A stretch of 64,000 nt of DNA from Leptolinea sp. UBA5203 (GCA_002412765.1 DHVR01000005.1:1-64000); one strand, 5' to 3'. Counted from the stretch's first letter, positions 35,827 to 44,370 are shown. Numbers and translations are program-made. The notes: generated by a model from the sequence alone, not told the origin.

Positions 35827-36051
35827 TTATTGCTGAGTAATCGCTTTGATTTCGTATCCCATTTTCATGATCTCGGCGTTGATTTGTTCTTCCGTCACCT
35901 GAGTTTCATCAAATTCCACCACCATTTGAGCTTTACGATAACTGGCTTCGGCTTGTATTATTCCCACCAATTTGTCTTCGATGCGCTCCAGCAGCATGGG
36001 ACAATTGGGACAATGCATACCTTCTATCTTTAACATAATTTTCCTGCTCAT
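35827..36051 (-). CDS. Heavy-metal-associated (HMA) domain protein, 74 aa
   Basis: A single HMA fold: KIEGMHCPNCPMLLERIEDK contains the metal-binding CxxC, followed by the beta-alpha-beta pattern AQMVVEFDETQVTEEQINAE and the closing MGYEI. Start taken at ATG 36051 (TTGGAG upstream), just after the stop of the SafE-like gene; alternatives are a TTG four codons earlier and an ATG five codons later. Such proteins carry Cu(I) to exporters or receive it from import; direct abutment to the SafE-cupredoxin gene supports a copper role. It is co-transcribed as the second gene of the unit. Confidence 0.88.
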   Translation of the reverse strand: MSRKIMLKIEGMHCPNCPMLLERIEDKLVGIIQAEASYRKAQMVVEFDETQVTEEQINAEIMKMGYEIKAITQQ

Positions 36052-36063
36052 GAGAATCTCCAA

Positions 36064-37212
36064 TCAATCAATAATGATCGTTCCACTATACATGCCCATC
36101 GAACAGGAGAAGGGGATTTGGGTTCCACTTGTCTGGGCTGGAATATCAATACCTGCTTCACCGGTAGCCTCCAGGATTTGCTGTACACCTAAACTTGGGA
36201 TAATAAAGGCACGGGAACAGGAGCGTACGTTATCGGTTATCAATCTCAATTGAATGGGAACCCCAGCTTTTGCATGAACTTCATTGGGATAATATCCGGA
36301 ATTTTGAACATTGATGATGATAGAATTATCATTCCATGCTGCGGATGCTTGGGAGATAACCGCCTGATCGTTAGTGAAAGTTACTGTATTGGCTTCGCCA
36401 GGTGCTTCGGTACCGACCGGGAGCACTGAGGCTTGAGCGGGCGGGGCGGATAATTTGCCAATAAAATGGGAGAGGGATATCGGCGAGCCTGCCAGAGTAA
36501 TTCCACTATCAATGGTGACGATGGCTAATACCAGCACCAAGATGGCCACGAAGCGCATGAAATGTTTTTCAAGTTTTGAACCCAATTGGGTGGTAAAGTA
36601 AGCCACAGCGAAAAATACCGGGCTGGTACCCAGGGTGAAGGCAAACATCAAAGTCGCCCCTTGAAAAGGATCAGCCGTACCTAACGCCACGGCCATCATG
36701 GCTTGAGCAATCCCACAGGGAATTAAAACAGTCATAAAACCCAAGAAAGCATGGGTGAATAGCGATGATTCATCGGCTCCTTTGGCTGTTTTGCGTAAAT
36801 GCCTGCGAATGAAGGCAGGAGGTTCGAATACAAAATATCGAAAAATGGGGTGGATATTGAGCATGCGCAGAGCGGACCCCAGCATAAAAATTCCGATGGC
36901 GATTTGTAAAGCAGCCCGGGTGATAGGTGAGAGCTGAAATGCCTGTCCTGCCAGACCAAGCAGGAAACCAAGCAAAGTGTAAGCGAGTAGTTTGGCTAAT
37001 AAAAAAACCAGGATAGAGAAAGCCAGTTTCGGTTTTGGTTGAGGCAGTTTCCCTGTTCTCTTATCCCGCAGGCCGGTATTGAGTGTTTCCTTTTCAATTT
37101 GGGTTGCCAGGGAGCTGGCTAAAAGTCCGCCCTGGACAGCCAGACAACTCAACCCTCCCGTGGTCAGGCCAGTAATAAATGCAATTAATAAGTTAGCTGA
37201 ATTGTTTTCCAT
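36064..37212 (-). CDS. Sulfite exporter/SafE-like membrane protein fused to a cupredoxin domain, about 382 aa
   Basis: N-terminal part (about 1-240): LIAFITGLTTGGLSCLAVQG with the conserved cysteine in the first helix, then six or so helices including the GFMTVLIPCGIAQAMMAVAL segment, typical of the DsbD_2/SafE family. The C-terminal 100 residues form a cupredoxin-like domain with possible copper ligands in SCSRAF and PFSCSMGMYSG. The start is taken at ATG 37212 behind a GGTGG-type site, giving the usual N-terminus MENNSANLLIAF; an upstream GTG would add 21 hydrophilic residues. Together with the HMA gene it probably handles copper at the membrane. Which direction metal moves is unknown. Confidence 0.85.
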   Translation of the reverse strand: MENNSANLLIAFITGLTTGGLSCLAVQGGLLASSLATQIEKETLNTGLRDKRTGKLPQPKPKLAFSILVFLLAKLLAYTLLGFLLGLAGQAFQLSPITRAALQIAIGIFMLGSALRMLNIHPIFRYFVFEPPAFIRRHLRKTAKGADESSLFTHAFLGFMTVLIPCGIAQAMMAVALGTADPFQGATLMFAFTLGTSPVFFAVAYFTTQLGSKLEKHFMRFVAILVLVLAIVTIDSGITLAGSPISLSHFIGKLSAPPAQASVLPVGTEAPGEANTVTFTNDQAVISQASAAWNDNSIIINVQNSGYYPNEVHAKAGVPIQLRLITDNVRSCSRAFIIPSLGVQQILEATGEAGIDIPAQTSGTQIPFSCSMGMYSGTIIID

Positions 37213-37493
37213 ACCGATTTTCCACCAATCAGGAACACTACTTCCATTTTGGTTGAGTTTACCATTTTGGTCCACGTTGTTCTATAGGCAGAATGGCCTG
37301 CTTCTGATGACGGGGATCGCCTATTGAAGAGAAAAGAATATAAAGGTAGGATTCATTGCAGGAGTTTTGTTGTAAGTCTACTGGGTCCACTTGGGAACGG
37401 TACAACGCCTCAGAAAGCTCAGTAGATGCAAGGATTTTTCTTAATGTGCAGTTAAAAAGATTTCTTTTCCCCTTATTAATAAAGGAGTTTACC

Positions 37494-38027
37494 ATGTTTA
37501 GAATGATGAAAATTAAACCATTGATCAGTCTCAGCTTAACCCTAATGACTGCGGCAATTCTTCTCACGGCTTGCAATACACAACAGAGCACCGGCAGTTT
37601 TGCTCAAATACCGGCGGGTTTGGCATATGCTGAGGGAAGTGAAATCTATTTCACCCACACGGAAGCCTCGGACCCAGCAATTGCTGAAAAGCTTACCAAC
37701 ATGATGAAATCACCAGTCCTTTATGTCCCTTCTCTGGCACTGGTTCCAGAAGAAGCTCTGGCCAAAGTTTTTGTTTTTGAAAACGGTCTGAAGGGTAAGG
37801 GTCCGCTGGGATTTCAACCGGACGTATTTAATAATCCCCCCGGAACGGATGGCTATAGTCCCCTGCGTCAAATTATCCTGACTCAGTGGGTAGAGGGTTT
37901 TAAAGCCGTTGAATTGAAATCGGAAGCGGAGATTAACCAGGCTGAAATTGATGGAAAAATTACTACCACTATCTCCGGTGTGGTGGTCAATATGCCCTTT
38001 ATCGTGTGGGATGGCGGAAAGCGTTAG
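37494..38027 (+). CDS. Lipoprotein of unknown function, 177 aa
   Basis: AAAGGAG precedes ATG 37494; the longer in-frame start lacks a binding site. A lipoprotein signal peptide ends with the lipobox LLTAC (Cys about 27). The mature part has a compact domain containing GSEIYFTHTEASDP, SPVLYVPSLALVPEE, GPLGFQPDVFNN and MPFIVWDGG. I do not recognise a named family with certainty. It is divergent from the SafE-cupredoxin gene across 281 bases, so a shared copper or redox context is possible. It ends with its own terminator. Confidence 0.8.
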   Translation: MFRMMKIKPLISLSLTLMTAAILLTACNTQQSTGSFAQIPAGLAYAEGSEIYFTHTEASDPAIAEKLTNMMKSPVLYVPSLALVPEEALAKVFVFENGLKGKGPLGFQPDVFNNPPGTDGYSPLRQIILTQWVEGFKAVELKSEAEINQAEIDGKITTTISGVVVNMPFIVWDGGKR

Positions 38028-38052
38028 GATTAAAACAATAGATTGGTTGGTC

Positions 38053-38080
38053 TGGCTGCCGAACCCGGCAGCCTTTTTTT
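38053..38080 (+). terminator. Intrinsic terminator of the lipoprotein gene
   Basis: GGCTGCC...GGCAGCC hairpin followed by seven T, beginning 26 bases after the stop codon. Confidence 0.9.
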
Positions 38081-38166
38081 GAATATTAACTAGAAGAATT
38101 CAGAAATCTTTTGTTATTTCTCCGCGAATGATGAAATAGATTTATAATACGAAAGTATCTGGAGGA

Positions 38167-38916
38167 ATGATGACAGCGAATTCTGAATTGAGACAAAATG
38201 ATCCAAAGATTATAATCATGCCAAATGGCTCGTATCATGTTTATGGAAATGTTCCCCTGGTGCATAAAACCCAGATAGTTTCAGAATTTGGTGAACCATT
38301 AACTTGGGTGAAAAATAAAGAATACGAAGTAATAAAGAAAAAGGGCAAAGATTATTATAGTCTGTGCCGTTGTGGCGCTTCCAAGACGATGCCATTTTGT
38401 GACGGCATCCACAAGGATATTGGATTTGACGGGAAAGAAACTGCCGATATTCGTCCGACTGCTGAACGTCAGTTCGTGGATGATGGCGGCACGGGCCTGG
38501 TTGTGAAATTAGATGGTTATTTGTGTATGCTTTCCGGGTATTGCGGAAACCGGTTGACCAATATCGACAAGATGGTCAGTGAAACTGCGGAACCACGGGT
38601 ACGTGCAGAGATTATTAGTATGATTGAGCGCTGTCCCTCTGGTGCTTATGCATATTCAATGACGCCTGATGGACCAGATATTGAACCGGATTTACCTGTA
38701 CAGATTGCCGTCACCACTGAAATTACATCGGATGGACCGATAGATGGCCCATTCTGGGTGACGGGAAATATTCCTATCGAGCGTTCGGATGGTGAACCCT
38801 TTGAGACTCGTAACCGGGTTACTTTGTGTAACTGTGGTCATTCCAATCAGAAACCCCTTTGTGATGGCAGGCATCGGGGAATACAGCAAGAAGCTTTACG
38901 CAAGAAGAATATGTAA
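38167..38916 (+). CDS. Iron-sulfur protein with CDGSH, Fer4_19 and second CDGSH domains, 249 aa
   Basis: GGAGG precedes the ATG. Three cluster motifs are visible. First, CRCGASKTMPFCDGIH (about 76-91) has the C-x-C...C-D-G-x-H ligand set of a CDGSH 2Fe-2S domain. Second, the segment with DGYLCMLSGYC and IERCPSGAYAY matches the divergent 4Fe-4S Fer4_19 pattern. Third, a C-terminal CNCGHSNQKPLCDGRH repeats the CDGSH motif. The chain starts with a short domain related to the one in CDGSH proteins that read MPNGSYHVYGNVPLV. No membrane helix is visible. It is likely a cytoplasmic redox or cluster-storage protein. The possible -10 box TATAAT lies at 38143. It ends in a terminator shared with the convergent gene. 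Confidence 0.92.
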   Translation: MMTANSELRQNDPKIIIMPNGSYHVYGNVPLVHKTQIVSEFGEPLTWVKNKEYEVIKKKGKDYYSLCRCGASKTMPFCDGIHKDIGFDGKETADIRPTAERQFVDDGGTGLVVKLDGYLCMLSGYCGNRLTNIDKMVSETAEPRVRAEIISMIERCPSGAYAYSMTPDGPDIEPDLPVQIAVTTEITSDGPIDGPFWVTGNIPIERSDGEPFETRNRVTLCNCGHSNQKPLCDGRHRGIQQEALRKKNM

Positions 38917-38934
38917 GGGAATTAGCTATCCATA

Positions 38935-38978
38935 AAAAACGTCCCCGGTTTCCAATCTAGAAAACCGGGGACGTTTTT
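38935..38978. terminator. Bidirectional terminator between convergent genes
   Basis: AAAAACGTCCCCGGTTT and AAACCGGGGACGTTTTT form a long perfect stem with A/T tracts at both ends. It serves the plus-strand CDGSH gene and the minus-strand 64-residue gene. Confidence 0.92.
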
Positions 38979-38998
38979 ATTTCTAAACCTGATTACGG

Positions 38999-39193
38999 TT
39001 ATTTTTTCTTCAACACCAGTAAACCATTCGCGGTCTCGGAGACCTGATATCCAGCTGGCACATCATTCAACGCGCCTTCCTTTTCTTCTTTGGCAAAAAA
39101 GTAAAGGGTTGTTGTTTTGCCTGTGCTTGTCACACGATCTTTTCCGTGCAAAATATAGGTTACGCCCTTTGAATTTGTGTGTTTAAAAGCCAT
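38999..39193 (-). CDS. Small conserved protein of unknown function, 64 aa
   Basis: The ATG at 39193 is preceded by AAGAGGTGG at correct spacing; a GTG three codons earlier lies inside that site. The protein reads MAFKHTNSKGVTYILHGKDR, then TTTLYFFAKEEKEGALNDVP and AGYQVSETANGLLVLKKK. To my knowledge short proteins with this MAFKHTNSKG...YFFAxEEKxGA...VLKKK pattern recur in Anaerolineae and some other bacteria, with no known function. It is soluble with beta-strand character. It has a single-gene unit with the bidirectional terminator downstream. Confidence 0.82.
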   Translation of the reverse strand: MAFKHTNSKGVTYILHGKDRVTSTGKTTTLYFFAKEEKEGALNDVPAGYQVSETANGLLVLKKK

Positions 39194-39432
39194 AGTATCC
39201 ACCTCTTGATTGTTTTTATTTGAACAACATTCTACTTATTGCAATGATACCACAAAGAAGGCATGATTTACTACTTACTTCTGGGGTAGACAATCCAATA
39301 AATTAATCATTTTTCGAAATTTGAAGGTTATTTTTAAGTTGTTAGGATGATTTATTTTGAGGTTAGGAGTTTTTTCCTTTTTCTGAGGGTATAAGTCGAC
39401 ATCCATTTTTATGAAAGAATAACCTGAGGTAA

Positions 39433-39467
39433 GAAAAATCCCCCTGGATGTAAGCCATCCAAGGGGA
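39433..39467 (-). terminator. Terminator of the ABC-2 exporter operon
   Basis: On the minus strand, TCCCCTTGGATG and CATCCAGGGGGA form a hairpin with one mismatch, followed by TTTTTC. It lies about 30 bases after the stop of the last permease gene. The rest of 39194-39495 shows no gene. Confidence 0.65.
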
Positions 39468-39495
39468 TGAAATGGACAATGGTACAAAAAATATT

Positions 39496-40293
39496 TTAGG
39501 AACCGGTTCCGGTATAACTGTTTACCCCCAGCAGCCAGACCCGGTATGAAATGAGGAATAATCCGATACCAATGATGGGCGAGAAAAACATCAGAGGGGA
39601 GACTTCCTCGGGACGAAGAAACAATTGGGATGGGTAAAAAGCAATAAAGCCGATGGGCAAAACATACGTGAAGGCAAACCGAAAAGCACCATCGAAGATA
39701 TTCATCGGGTAGGGCGCGAAGTCACGCAATTTTACAGCAAGACCCAGGATCGGATAGGAATTGATCACCCAGAAGCAGGCACATCCGGCGAGTATGATAA
39801 TGGCGATCAATACTAGCCCGGCAGAAAACAAAGAAAGCAACAATAATAGTATCTTAAACAATGTCCAGGTAATGCTGAGTTTGATTGAGGCATAGATTAA
39901 AAGCACAATCCCAAGCACAAGCTGCGTGATACCCTTGATATCAAACATCTCGGACATGTAGTAAAACATCATGTTCAAGGGGCGAAAATAATATTTCAGG
40001 AAAGTGCCCTCCTGAACGTGGAATCGCAGCTGCCAGGTGTGGTCAAATAGAATCTGCATGGGGGAAATGGCGAGCATGTAGAAGGCATAAATAAATACCA
40101 TCTCCATGAAACTCCAGCCTGCCAGATCGGTTATGGAATTAAACAGTACCCAGAAAACTGCCAGGCTGGCCAGGCTGGTGAAAAACATACCCAACGAGCT
40201 GATAATGAAATCGGCGCGGTATTGCATACGCGCTTTGATGTATTGCGCTTCAATAATGAAGTATAAGCGAATGTAGTCTTTAAGCGATTGCAT
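39496..40293 (-). CDS. ABC-2 family exporter permease, 265 aa
   Basis: Start taken as ATG 40293, which overlaps the end of the upstream permease's coding region region by context and gives MQSLKDYIRLYFIIEAQYIK. Six hydrophobic helices are visible. The pattern YIKARMQYRADFIISSLGMF at the start, and LFDHTWQLRFHVQEGTFLKY before the third helix, places it in the PF06182 ABC-2 group, which usually occurs as a permease pair with one ATPase. Helices near the C-terminus end in VWLLGVNSYTGTGS. Paired with the next gene upstream; together with the ATPase they form a heterodimeric exporter. Substrate unknown; relatives export toxic organic compounds or lipids. Confidence 0.88.
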   Translation of the reverse strand: MQSLKDYIRLYFIIEAQYIKARMQYRADFIISSLGMFFTSLASLAVFWVLFNSITDLAGWSFMEMVFIYAFYMLAISPMQILFDHTWQLRFHVQEGTFLKYYFRPLNMMFYYMSEMFDIKGITQLVLGIVLLIYASIKLSITWTLFKILLLLLSLFSAGLVLIAIIILAGCACFWVINSYPILGLAVKLRDFAPYPMNIFDGAFRFAFTYVLPIGFIAFYPSQLFLRPEEVSPLMFFSPIIGIGLFLISYRVWLLGVNSYTGTGS

Positions 40294-40294
40294 C

Positions 40295-41095
40295 TTACCC
40301 CCCTGCCACACGCAAAACTTTGATGGCCTGATTGTAGAACAGGCGCGTCAGAACAAAAATCACCACCACCCATATTGCCTGAATAGCCAGCATGGAGAAA
40401 ATTGCATCCCAGCCCTGGTTGGGATTGGTGATCATCATCAAGGGCGTATGGTACATGGCTTGAAATGGCAGCAGCATCAGGATTTTCTGGGCTGCTTGCG
40501 GGAAGAACTGCAAGGGAATCAATGCACCGGAGAGTACGCTGATAATGACGTCTTTGGTGATGCTGATGCCCCAAATAGATTCACTGTAAAAACCAGTGAT
40601 CCCGATGAAATAATCGAAGCTGAAGTTTATCAGATAGGCCAGCAGTAAACTCAGCGGGAAAACCATCAATCCCGGACCCCATTGAATAGGAATACGATAG
40701 ACAAAAATGAGCAGGATCGCAGCAGGCAGGGTAATGGCTGCCAGATTCATCAGCATGCTGCCCAGACTGACCGCCAGCGAATACAGTTGATAATCGATGG
40801 GCTTGATAAGATAGGTGGCAATGGCGCCCTCACGAATCTCATAGGAAATAAACCAATCCGCATAGGTTTTAAAGAGAACGAAAATGGCACTGCCCAGAGC
40901 TACGTAGAGATAGGTTTGATTAAAGGTCATCCCACGCAGTGTGGTTGTGTTAGCATAGATGCTGCGCCACAAATAATAGGTCACCGCCATGTAAAAGATG
41001 TTGCCCAGAATGGTGAAGATGAAACCGAAGCGGTAGATGACCCCAACCATGAAGGAGCCGCGTAAGACGGCCCAATATCCGCGCAGCATACTCAT
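40295..41095 (-). CDS. ABC-2 family exporter permease, 266 aa
   Basis: Six-helix membrane protein with the motif RFGFIFTILGNIFYMAVTYY in the first helix and YADWFISYEIREGAIATYLI (the EIREG...L motif of PF06182 proteins). Its ATG overlaps the stop of the ATPase gene by four bases, and the second permease gene begins two bases before its own stop, so the three genes are translationally coupled. Homologous to the following permease but clearly diverged. No signal for substrate identity. Confidence 0.88.
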   Translation of the reverse strand: MSMLRGYWAVLRGSFMVGVIYRFGFIFTILGNIFYMAVTYYLWRSIYANTTTLRGMTFNQTYLYVALGSAIFVLFKTYADWFISYEIREGAIATYLIKPIDYQLYSLAVSLGSMLMNLAAITLPAAILLIFVYRIPIQWGPGLMVFPLSLLLAYLINFSFDYFIGITGFYSESIWGISITKDVIISVLSGALIPLQFFPQAAQKILMLLPFQAMYHTPLMMITNPNQGWDAIFSMLAIQAIWVVVIFVLTRLFYNQAIKVLRVAGG

Positions 41096-42114
41096 TGCAG
41101 CGCTCCATCGTAAACTTTTTGCACCACCTTTTCCATCGAAATTTCGACAATGCGAACATCAGAGAGTTGGAAGCCGGTCATAATATAACTCAATACGTCC
41201 GAGAGCGGGGTACGGGCCTGGTCGATGGTAACATCCGTCCAGTACTCTTCGTTTTCTGCAATGGTTATACCGCTTTCAGGGCCAAATCGATGGGTTAACT
41301 GATCGCGCAGGATTTGTTCTGTGGAGCCGTTAAAGCCATTAATCTGTACTTTAATGGTTCTGTAAGCCCCAAAAAGGGCATTAACACGCTTGATATCCCC
41401 ATCATAGAGGATTTTACCCTTATCAATGATAATGATGCGGTGGCAGAGGGCTTCTACGTCACCCAGGTCATGTGTAGTGAGGATGATGGTAGTCTTACGG
41501 GTTTGATTCAGTTCCTTGATCACAGAACGCATCTTGGCTTTGACAGAGATATCCAACCCAATGGTAGGTTCATCCAGAAATACAATCTGGGGATTATGCA
41601 GGAAGGAAGCGGTGATATCGCATAACATACGCTGACCTAGCGAGAGGGTGCGCACCTGTTGACTGTAAAGGGCTTTGAGCCCAACCAGCTCATTGAATAA
41701 TCCCAAATGGTCATCATATGTTTTCTGATCCACCTTGTATATTTCTTTGAGGATTTTAAAGGATTCAATGACCGGTAAGTCCCACCATAATTGCGTGCGT
41801 TGCCCAAAGACCACGCCCATGATTTGCGCTTGATGGATACGGTTCTCGTAAGGCGCCCGGCCGTTTATCTGAATGGTGCCGCTGGTTGGTTTAAGGATTC
41901 CGGTCATCATCTTGATAGTGGTGGATTTCCCGGCACCGTTGGGTCCGATGTAGCCGACAATTTCACCTGCTTGAATATCGTAAGAGATGCCATCTACAGC
42001 TTTGACTGTGCGGTAACTGCCTGAAAAAAGATCACGCATCGCACCGCCCAATCCTTCCCGGCGGTTCAGTACTTTGAAATGCTTGTTTAGATCTTGGATA
42101 TGAATTAAGCTCAT
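41092..42114 (-). CDS. ABC exporter ATP-binding protein, 340 aa
   Basis: ATG 42114 is preceded by AAGGA; an upstream in-frame ATG has none. The nucleotide-binding domain has Walker A GPNGAGKST (about 59-67), the Q-loop in VVFGQRTQLWWDLP, signature TLSLGQRMLCDIT, Walker B IVFLDEPTIGLD, and the switch His in TTHDLGDVE. The FGQRTQLWWDLP segment is the hallmark of ATPases paired with PF06182 permeases. An extra 90-residue C-terminal domain follows the core. Cytoplasmic, driving the two permeases encoded directly downstream. Confidence 0.92.
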   Translation of the reverse strand: MSLIHIQDLNKHFKVLNRREGLGGAMRDLFSGSYRTVKAVDGISYDIQAGEIVGYIGPNGAGKSTTIKMMTGILKPTSGTIQINGRAPYENRIHQAQIMGVVFGQRTQLWWDLPVIESFKILKEIYKVDQKTYDDHLGLFNELVGLKALYSQQVRTLSLGQRMLCDITASFLHNPQIVFLDEPTIGLDISVKAKMRSVIKELNQTRKTTIILTTHDLGDVEALCHRIIIIDKGKILYDGDIKRVNALFGAYRTIKVQINGFNGSTEQILRDQLTHRFGPESGITIAENEEYWTDVTIDQARTPLSDVLSYIMTGFQLSDVRIVEISMEKVVQKVYDGALQ

Positions 42115-42678
42115 GAGATCATTCCTTGCTTGGTATCTGCTGTTTTGAGTTGTTTGCACTCATTTCCCCAACTCTGAGGTTGAATATAATCAGGTTTGTT
42201 ATACGATAGGGTAATTTTACTTGCCGTCCTAAAAACCTCACATGATAATAAGTTTAGTTTTTACCTGGTCTTTTGAACAGGATAGATGAAATTCAAATGG
42301 CAGGGTTGTTGATTACCTTCTACTGCTTCTAGCTCCTGGTTTTGTTTTCCGGGTAATTATGACATAATCCTAAACCATGATTAAGAATAAACATGGATGG
42401 TAAACAGCTTATATACCTATGTTAGCCAGCCATTTAAGGATAGTCAAAAAAAGATTCGATGAGTACAGTGGATAGAGTAAGCTGTATTGAGAACTATCGT
42501 TTAAAAATTTTGCTTGTTCTGATGAGCACTTATAAGGAGAAAAAATCTTAAAGAAAAAACCTTTCCACTTGGCTATGGTTTTAAGGATGATTGTTTGGTT
42601 TCAGTAGATGTGTCATATAATTAATCAATCTTGAGTTTGCATAAAAAAATTTTAAAGAAGCACCTTAAGGAGAGTCAT
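42115..42678. other. Intergenic region, no gene found
   Basis: About 560 A+T-rich bases between the divergent ABC ATPase and the 72-residue protein gene. It contains short open frames without convincing binding sites. It must hold both promoters, but no clear -35/-10 pair was identified. Confidence 0.5.
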
Positions 42679-42897
42679 ATGGCATACTCATTAGCTTCGA
42701 AAGTTGGTGAATTATTAAAAGATGGCAATGCAGTAAAAATATTGGAACAGCATGTTCCGGGAATCTCAAAAAATCCGATGCTTGGGTTAACAAAGGGAAT
42801 GTCGTTGGAAACCCTGCTCGCTTTACCGCAAGCCAAACAAGCCGGAATTACCAAAGAAATGGTTTTGCAAGTCCTGGCTGAAATTAACGGTCAATAG
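42679..42897 (+). CDS. Small helical protein, 72 aa
   Basis: TTAAGGAGAGTC immediately precedes ATG 42679, a near-consensus ribosome-binding site; a TTG 16 codons upstream is not supported. The product is predicted all-helical: SLASKVGELLKDGNAVKILE, then QHVPGISKNPMLGLTKGMSL, then ETLLALPQAKQAGITKEMVL. A similar ...LLxDPxAxxIL...PGxxxxPMxxxxxGMSLxxL pattern occurs as a C-terminal tail domain of some bacterial hydrolases and here stands alone. I cannot give it a function. It is separate from its neighbours, with repeats downstream. Confidence 0.75.
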   Translation: MAYSLASKVGELLKDGNAVKILEQHVPGISKNPMLGLTKGMSLETLLALPQAKQAGITKEMVLQVLAEINGQ

Positions 42898-42940
42898 AAA
42901 TCATAATTTCATTGAAAGAACTGAGGGAATGGATACAAGG

Positions 42941-43075
42941 GTGCGTTGCCAACTCGCCTTATTGTGATGGAAAATGTATATGCTTGTTTTTCCCAATCCA
43001 ATGGACTAATTATCAAGAATGTTGTGATTCGGCGACAGGAGTTTTAGTTGGGCGGGTTTGTTCCTGCCTCAACCC
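42941..43075 (+). repeat. Direct intergenic repeat, copy 1
   Basis: Runs from GGTGCGTTGCCAAC to TTCCTGCCTCAACCC and is homologous to 43151-43284. The last 30 bases form a hairpin (AGTTGGGCGGG against CCTGCCTCAACC). No coding potential. Confidence 0.7.
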
Positions 43076-43117
43076 GACCAGCTAAAACTGTAGTTGAAGT
43101 TAGATTTGTGTAATTTT

Positions 43118-43146
43118 GCCCTTCGACGGAGCTCAGGGAGCGGGCA
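43118..43146 (+). repeat. REP-like element between the two direct repeats
   Basis: GCCCTTCGACGGAGCTCAGG followed by GAGCGGGC: imperfect palindrome of the CCCTTCGACnnAGCTCAGGG type that is scattered through many bacterial genomes. It sits just upstream of copy 2 of the direct repeat. Confidence 0.5.
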
Positions 43147-43150
43147 GTTG

Positions 43151-43284
43151 GGTACGTTGCCAACGACCTTTTAGTGATGGAAAACAAATTGAATTATTAT
43201 CCCAATCAAAGGCAAGAATTACCGAGAATGTCGGGTTTCGGCGGCAGGAGCCTGGGTTGGGCAGGATTGTTCCTGCCTCAACCA
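43151..43284 (+). repeat. Direct intergenic repeat, copy 2
   Basis: Homologous to 42941-43075, offset by about 210 bases, with scattered substitutions. It ends in a stronger hairpin, GGTTGGGCAGGA/TCCTGCCTCAACC, just past the end of the DAHP synthase gene on the other strand. It may double as that gene's terminator, although no long T-run is present. Confidence 0.7.
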
Positions 43285-43311
43285 TGAAACACAACTGGGG
43301 AATAAGTGGTT

Positions 43312-44343
43312 CTACGCATCCTTATTAGGCGGTAAAGTCCGACCCACTGCTTCTGCAATGCCGCGAACCTGCCGCACAAGTTCGGCAAAACGTTCCGGCT
43401 TCAGGGATTGGGCTCCATCCGACAACGCTTCTTCCGGTCTGGGATGAACTTCAATGATCAAGCCGTCCGCACCCGCTGCGATACCTGCTCTGGCGACGGC
43501 GGTGACATACTGCCATTGTCCGGTACTGTGGCTTGGGTCCAGAATGACCGGTAAATGGGTCAGGGATTTCAATACCGGGATGGCATTGATGTCCGTGGTA
43601 TTACGGGTGGAGGTTTCAAAGGTGCGGATACCGCGTTCGCACAGCACAACATGACGATTGCCGTGGGAGAGGATATATTCCGCGGCCATGAGTAAATCTT
43701 CTATGGTAGAGGACAATCCGCGTTTAAGCAGCACAGGATGCTGACTCTCGCCTACGGCATGCAGCAGGTAGAAATTTTGCATGTTGCGGGCACCAATCTG
43801 GATCATGTCCGCATAGCGGGCGATGATGGGCACCTGTTCGGGGGACATGGCTTCAGTGACTACCGGCAGGCCGGTTATTTCACGAACTTCAGCCAGCATC
43901 TCTAATCCTTTTTCACCCAAACCCTGAAATGCGTATGGGCTGGAGCGCGGTTTAAAGGCGCCTCCCCTTAAGGCATGTCCACCGGCTTCCTTGATAGCTA
44001 GTGCATTTTCAAGCAGCAACGAGCGATCTTCCACTGCGCATGGACCGGCGATGATGACCACCCCATCTCCCCCAATCTGCACCCCATCCAATGGAACAGT
44101 AGAATTCTCCTGGATAAATTCACGCGAGGCCAGTTTGTAGGGCCTTGAGATGGGGACGATCCGATCCACGCCATCCATCAGAACAAACTGATCCCGGGCG
44201 GCAAGCGGATTATTGCCCACAATGCCAATAATGGTCCGTTCTTCCCCTTGGGAAGTGTGGGACTCAAATCCAAGCGAATGAACGCGCCCAACTACGGCTT
44301 CGATTTGTTTACTTGTTGCTTCCATATTCATAATAATCATCAT
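43312..44343 (-). CDS. aroF: 3-deoxy-7-phosphoheptulonate (DAHP) synthase, AroF/AroG-beta type, 343 aa
   Basis: First committed step of aromatic amino acid synthesis: phosphoenolpyruvate plus erythrose 4-phosphate to DAHP. An N-terminal ferredoxin-like regulatory domain (about 1-70) is followed by the catalytic barrel: VIIAGPCAVEDRS, RGGAFKPRSSPYAFQGLG, VVTEAMSPEQ, MIQIGARNMQNF, LLKRGLSSTIED, LCERGIRTFE, LPVILDPSHSTGQW and GLIIEVHPRPEEALSDGAQS. These are the conserved metal, phosphate and PEP-binding blocks of the type I-beta (KDPG-like) DAHP synthases. The start is the first of the ATGs in MMIIMN behind GGGAGTG. Upstream lie an intrinsic terminator and a Tyr/Phe-rich leader ORF, so transcription is probably attenuated by charged tRNA-Tyr and tRNA-Phe levels. 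It stands alone without other shikimate genes. Confidence 0.95.
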   Translation of the reverse strand: MMIIMNMEATSKQIEAVVGRVHSLGFESHTSQGEERTIIGIVGNNPLAARDQFVLMDGVDRIVPISRPYKLASREFIQENSTVPLDGVQIGGDGVVIIAGPCAVEDRSLLLENALAIKEAGGHALRGGAFKPRSSPYAFQGLGEKGLEMLAEVREITGLPVVTEAMSPEQVPIIARYADMIQIGARNMQNFYLLHAVGESQHPVLLKRGLSSTIEDLLMAAEYILSHGNRHVVLCERGIRTFETSTRNTTDINAIPVLKSLTHLPVILDPSHSTGQWQYVTAVARAGIAAGADGLIIEVHPRPEEALSDGAQSLKPERFAELVRQVRGIAEAVGRTLPPNKDA

Positions 44344-44370
44344 TTGACACACTCCCATTCGAAAAATAAA

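Noticed and set aside
43118..43146. Insertion-sequence terminal repeats
   Set aside because: There is no transposase frame or target-site duplication between the direct repeats, so a REP-like or miniature element is the most that can be said.
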